A stretch of 64,000 nucleotides of DNA, from the NCBI GenBank assembly GCA_963738835.1, contig CAVTYH010000001.1:1426001-1490000 (forward strand). The letters run 5' to 3'. The stretch is from CAVTYH01 sp963738835 (GTDB lineage Bacteria; Planctomycetota; Planctomycetia; Pirellulales; JADZDJ01). The position numbers were made by a program, and so were the translations under genes. Each line of letters opens with the position of its first letter. The first letter of the stretch is position 1. The notes under the pieces were generated by a model. It did no database searches and was not told the origin of the DNA. It saw nothing but the letters and a program-made list of their open reading frames with translations. Positions 62,161 through 64,000 of this stretch are shown in pieces.

Positions 62161-63125
62161 ATGCGTGTACTTTCCGGCATTCAACCGACGGGCCGCTTTC
62201 ACTGGGGCAACTATTTTGGGGCCATCCGGCAATACATCGATCTGCAACATGAAGATGCGGCGTATTATTTCATCGCAAATTTGCACGCGCTGAATCAGGT
62301 CCGCAATCCGCCGGTTTTACGGCAACTCACGCTCGACGCGGCGATCGATTTGCTGGCGCTCGGCTTGAAACCGGAAAAAGCGGTGCTGTTCGTGCAATCC
62401 GATGTGCCGGAAGTGACCGAACTTACCTGGCTGCTGATGACCGGTACGCCGATGGGTTTGCTGGAGCGCTGCCACGCGTACAAAGACAAAATTGCCAAAG
62501 GTTTGTCTGCCGATGCCGGGTTGTTTACTTATCCCGTGCTCATGGCGGCCGACATTTTGGCTTACGATTCCGACACGGTGCCAGTCGGCGCCGATCAGAT
62601 GCAGCACATCGAAGTCTGCCGCGACATTGCGGCCAGCTTTAACCATCACTTCGGCCAAACCTTTGTCATGCCCAAGGCAAAAGTGCTGGAACAATCGGCG
62701 AAAGTGCCCGGCTTGGATGGCGAAAAGATGTCGAAGAGCTACAACAACACGCTGGAACTATTTGAGGACACGAAAACACAGCGGAAGAAAATCATGCGAA
62801 TCGTCACCGATTCGCGGCCGATGGATCAGCCGAAGGAGCCGGACAACGACCACTTATATCAACTCTACTCGCTGGTGGCCACTGAAGCCGAGCGCAACGA
62901 AATGGCGGCTCTTTACCGCCGTGGCGGATTCGGCTACGGCGAAGTGAAAAAAGCCTTGGCCGATGTTGCCGAGCGTTTTTTTGCTGAACCGCGCGCAAGC
63001 GGGCCGAGTTGGCGGCGCATCCGGAGCGCGTTTGGGAAATTCTTGCCGACGGCGCGAGCCGGGCGCGAAAAAAGGCGGCGGAGGTGTTGGCGCGAGCGCA
63101 AAAGGCGTGCGGAGTGAAGCGGTGA
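62161..63125 (+). CDS. trpS: Tryptophanyl-tRNA synthetase, C-terminal frame-broken
   Basis: Class-I synthetase charging tRNA-Trp. The start MRVLSGIQPTGRFHWGNYFG carries the HIGH-type signature 'PTGRFHWGNY', and 'DGEKMSKSYNNTLELFEDTK' is the KMSKS loop. 'QSDVPEVTELTWLLMTGTPM' and 'YPVLMAADILAYDSDTVPVG' are typical TrpRS blocks. Near 62990 the frame changes: 'ERFFAEPR' should run on as 'RKRAELAAHPERVWEILADG', ending 'KKAAEVLARAQKACGVKR' with stop at 63123-63125. The written frame instead ends at 63117 with an arginine-rich tail. Essential gene, so a sequencing indel is likely. Confidence 0.93.
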
Positions 63126-63685
63126 GCACAGCAAACAGCGAACACGGTGCTTCAGCGACGGCGGTTCCACCGCGATGGATACCCGTTGCGTCGTGGCTCA
63201 TTTTGTTGGCAATCGCAACACTTGCTCTGGCACGTAACAATGTGTGGATTCAGGAAGCCGGCTTCTCCTCCGTTCTGCTGCCCATTGTTGTAGGCGGCAT
63301 CGTCGGCGCACTTACCGTTGGAATCGCCCGGCTCACCGGCCAATGTGTTCATCGAGCGATGCTGATTGCGGCAATCGTTTTTGCCCTGATGTGTGTTGTC
63401 GCGGAGCATCTCTTGTTTTACGTCGACTACCGAGCGCAGTTTTTCGCCTCTGCCGCAAAAAACCCGGCTGCTCAGATTTTTCAGACCGCAGGCGGCTTGC
63501 AGCCCGCCAGCTTTCCGGAGTTCTTGCGAGCAGGCGCCCAGCGATCGTTTGGCGTTGTGCCCGCCTGGCTGTGGTGGATCATCGACGCCGCATTGACTAT
63601 CGTGGCAGGAGCGGCGGTGGTGATGATTTTTCATCGCGGGCCGCAATTTGAAGCAACCGCTAGACCGCAAGCAGGCTCGGTTTGA
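63122..63685 (+). CDS. Hypothetical four-helix membrane protein
   Basis: Start at GTG 63122, which overlaps the trpS stop (GTGA), so translation may be coupled. 187 residues with helices at 'WIPVASWLILLAIATLALAR', 'SSVLLPIVVGGIVGALTVGI', 'AMLIAAIVFALMCVVAEHLL' and 'WIIDAALTIVAGAAVVMIFH'. An extracytoplasmic or loop segment has 'DYRAQFFASAAKNPAAQIFQ'. No family was recognised. It sits between trpS and acpS on the same strand. Confidence 0.65.
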   Translation: MSTANSEHGASATAVPPRWIPVASWLILLAIATLALARNNVWIQEAGFSSVLLPIVVGGIVGALTVGIARLTGQCVHRAMLIAAIVFALMCVVAEHLLFYVDYRAQFFASAAKNPAAQIFQTAGGLQPASFPEFLRAGAQRSFGVVPAWLWWIIDAALTIVAGAAVVMIFHRGPQFEATARPQAGSV

Positions 63686-63768
63686 TGTCTGGATTCCACT
63701 CCCGACCGACACAGTCGGGCTTGTATCTTTTATTCCCCATTCCACACTCCCCATTCCTCATTTCCGCA

Positions 63769-64000
63769 ATGTCCATCTTTGGCATTGGCACCGATATCGT
63801 CGAATGTCTACGGATCGCGCAGATGATCGAGCGGCATGGGGAGCTGTTCATCACGCGGGTGTACACGCCCCATGAAATCGAATACTGCCAAAACCGCAAG
63901 CAGGCGACGCAGCATTTTGCCGGCCGTTGGGCCGCGAAAGAGGCGGTGCTGAAGGCGCTGGGCACCGGGTGGCGGCGAGGCATTAGTTGGCGCGATGTCG
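63769..64000 (+). CDS. acpS: Holo-[acyl-carrier-protein] synthase, N-terminal part
   Basis: From ATG 63769 to the window edge, 77 codons without stop: 'MSIFGIGTDIVECLRIAQMI', then 'RVYTPHEIEYCQNRKQATQH' and 'FAGRWAAKEAVLKALGTG'. 'GTDIVE' (Mg2+ aspartate) and 'FAGRWAAKEAVLKAL' (W-x-x-K-E-A) are the two hallmark motifs of AcpS, which transfers 4'-phosphopantetheine to acyl carrier protein. The C-terminus lies outside the window. It is 83 bp after the preceding membrane-protein gene. Confidence 0.93.
   Translation, partial: MSIFGIGTDIVECLRIAQMIERHGELFITRVYTPHEIEYCQNRKQATQHFAGRWAAKEAVLKALGTGWRRGISWRDV

Noticed and set aside
1..64000. tRNA, rRNA or CRISPR arrays
   Set aside because: No cloverleaf-like segment with T-loop GTTCRANNC outside genes and no regularly spaced repeats were seen; a tRNAscan/CRISPR search would settle it.

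Overview
The window reads as chromosomal DNA of a planctomycete, most likely of the Pirellulales/Lacipirellulaceae type. The clues are a PVC-type secreted dehydrogenase with HEAT repeats and a CxxCH haem motif, several copies of a planctomycete-style leucine-rich-repeat membrane protein carrying a 'FSLREL/FSLRTL' motif, a tiny lipoprotein ending in 'SHMTPYRTHGGIL', a YwqK/MORN-like secreted protein, and a YhaN/YhaO-like ATPase-phosphoesterase pair. No rRNA, tRNA, CRISPR array or phage is visible. About 25 single-base frame breaks occur across the window. Several fall in or next to homopolymers, and the downstream frame is usually still well conserved. The most economical reading is a consensus with indel errors, so most broken genes are annotated as one CDS with a marked frame break. 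The IS630 transposase is a genuinely decayed exception.

Layout. 0-6.9 kb: carbohydrate region with the start of a GH130-type mannoside phosphorylase/hydrolase, two MpsC-like (DUF2294) proteins, a GT4 glycosyltransferase with a glycosidase-like partner, a lipid desaturase and a dead IS630 element. 7-14.4 kb: PVC haem protein, YchF GTPase, small membrane proteins, MORN-repeat protein and a long coiled-coil membrane protein. 14.4-18.5 kb: repeat-rich stretch with two LRR membrane proteins, a relic copy and REP-like hairpins. 18.5-32.1 kb: moaA, then an ion/nitrogen island on the minus strand made of three amt genes, an NhaD-like antiporter, an APC (possibly K+) permease and a KdpE/KdpD-like two-component pair. 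Two amt genes carry good sigma-54 (-24/-12) promoter matches and share a ~190-bp 3' element.

32.5-38.0 kb: complete branched-chain amino-acid type ABC transporter, livK-H-M-G-F in transcription order. Its LivG ATPase has an unusual ~180-residue insertion with two membrane helices flanking a two-repeat domain. 38.2-42.6 kb: MFS transporter and an HpnN-like MMPL exporter. 42.8-48.6 kb: yhaN/yhaO-like DNA-repair pair and a hypothetical protein. 48.7-48.8 kb: candidate ~168-nt non-coding RNA with its own promoter and terminator.

49-56.6 kb: inositol-monophosphatase-family protein, sugar-type ABC permease and lipoprotein (no ATPase nearby), third LRR protein, SSS symporter and a small membrane protein. 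56.8-64 kb: Ser/Thr kinase, class-V aminotransferase, YkgJ-type cysteine-cluster protein, HU, small lipoprotein, pyrD, trpS, a membrane protein and the start of acpS. The most unusual item is the membrane-threaded LivG. The amt-TCS-amt island with sigma-54 promoters and the multi-copy LRR family with a conserved 5' region are next.
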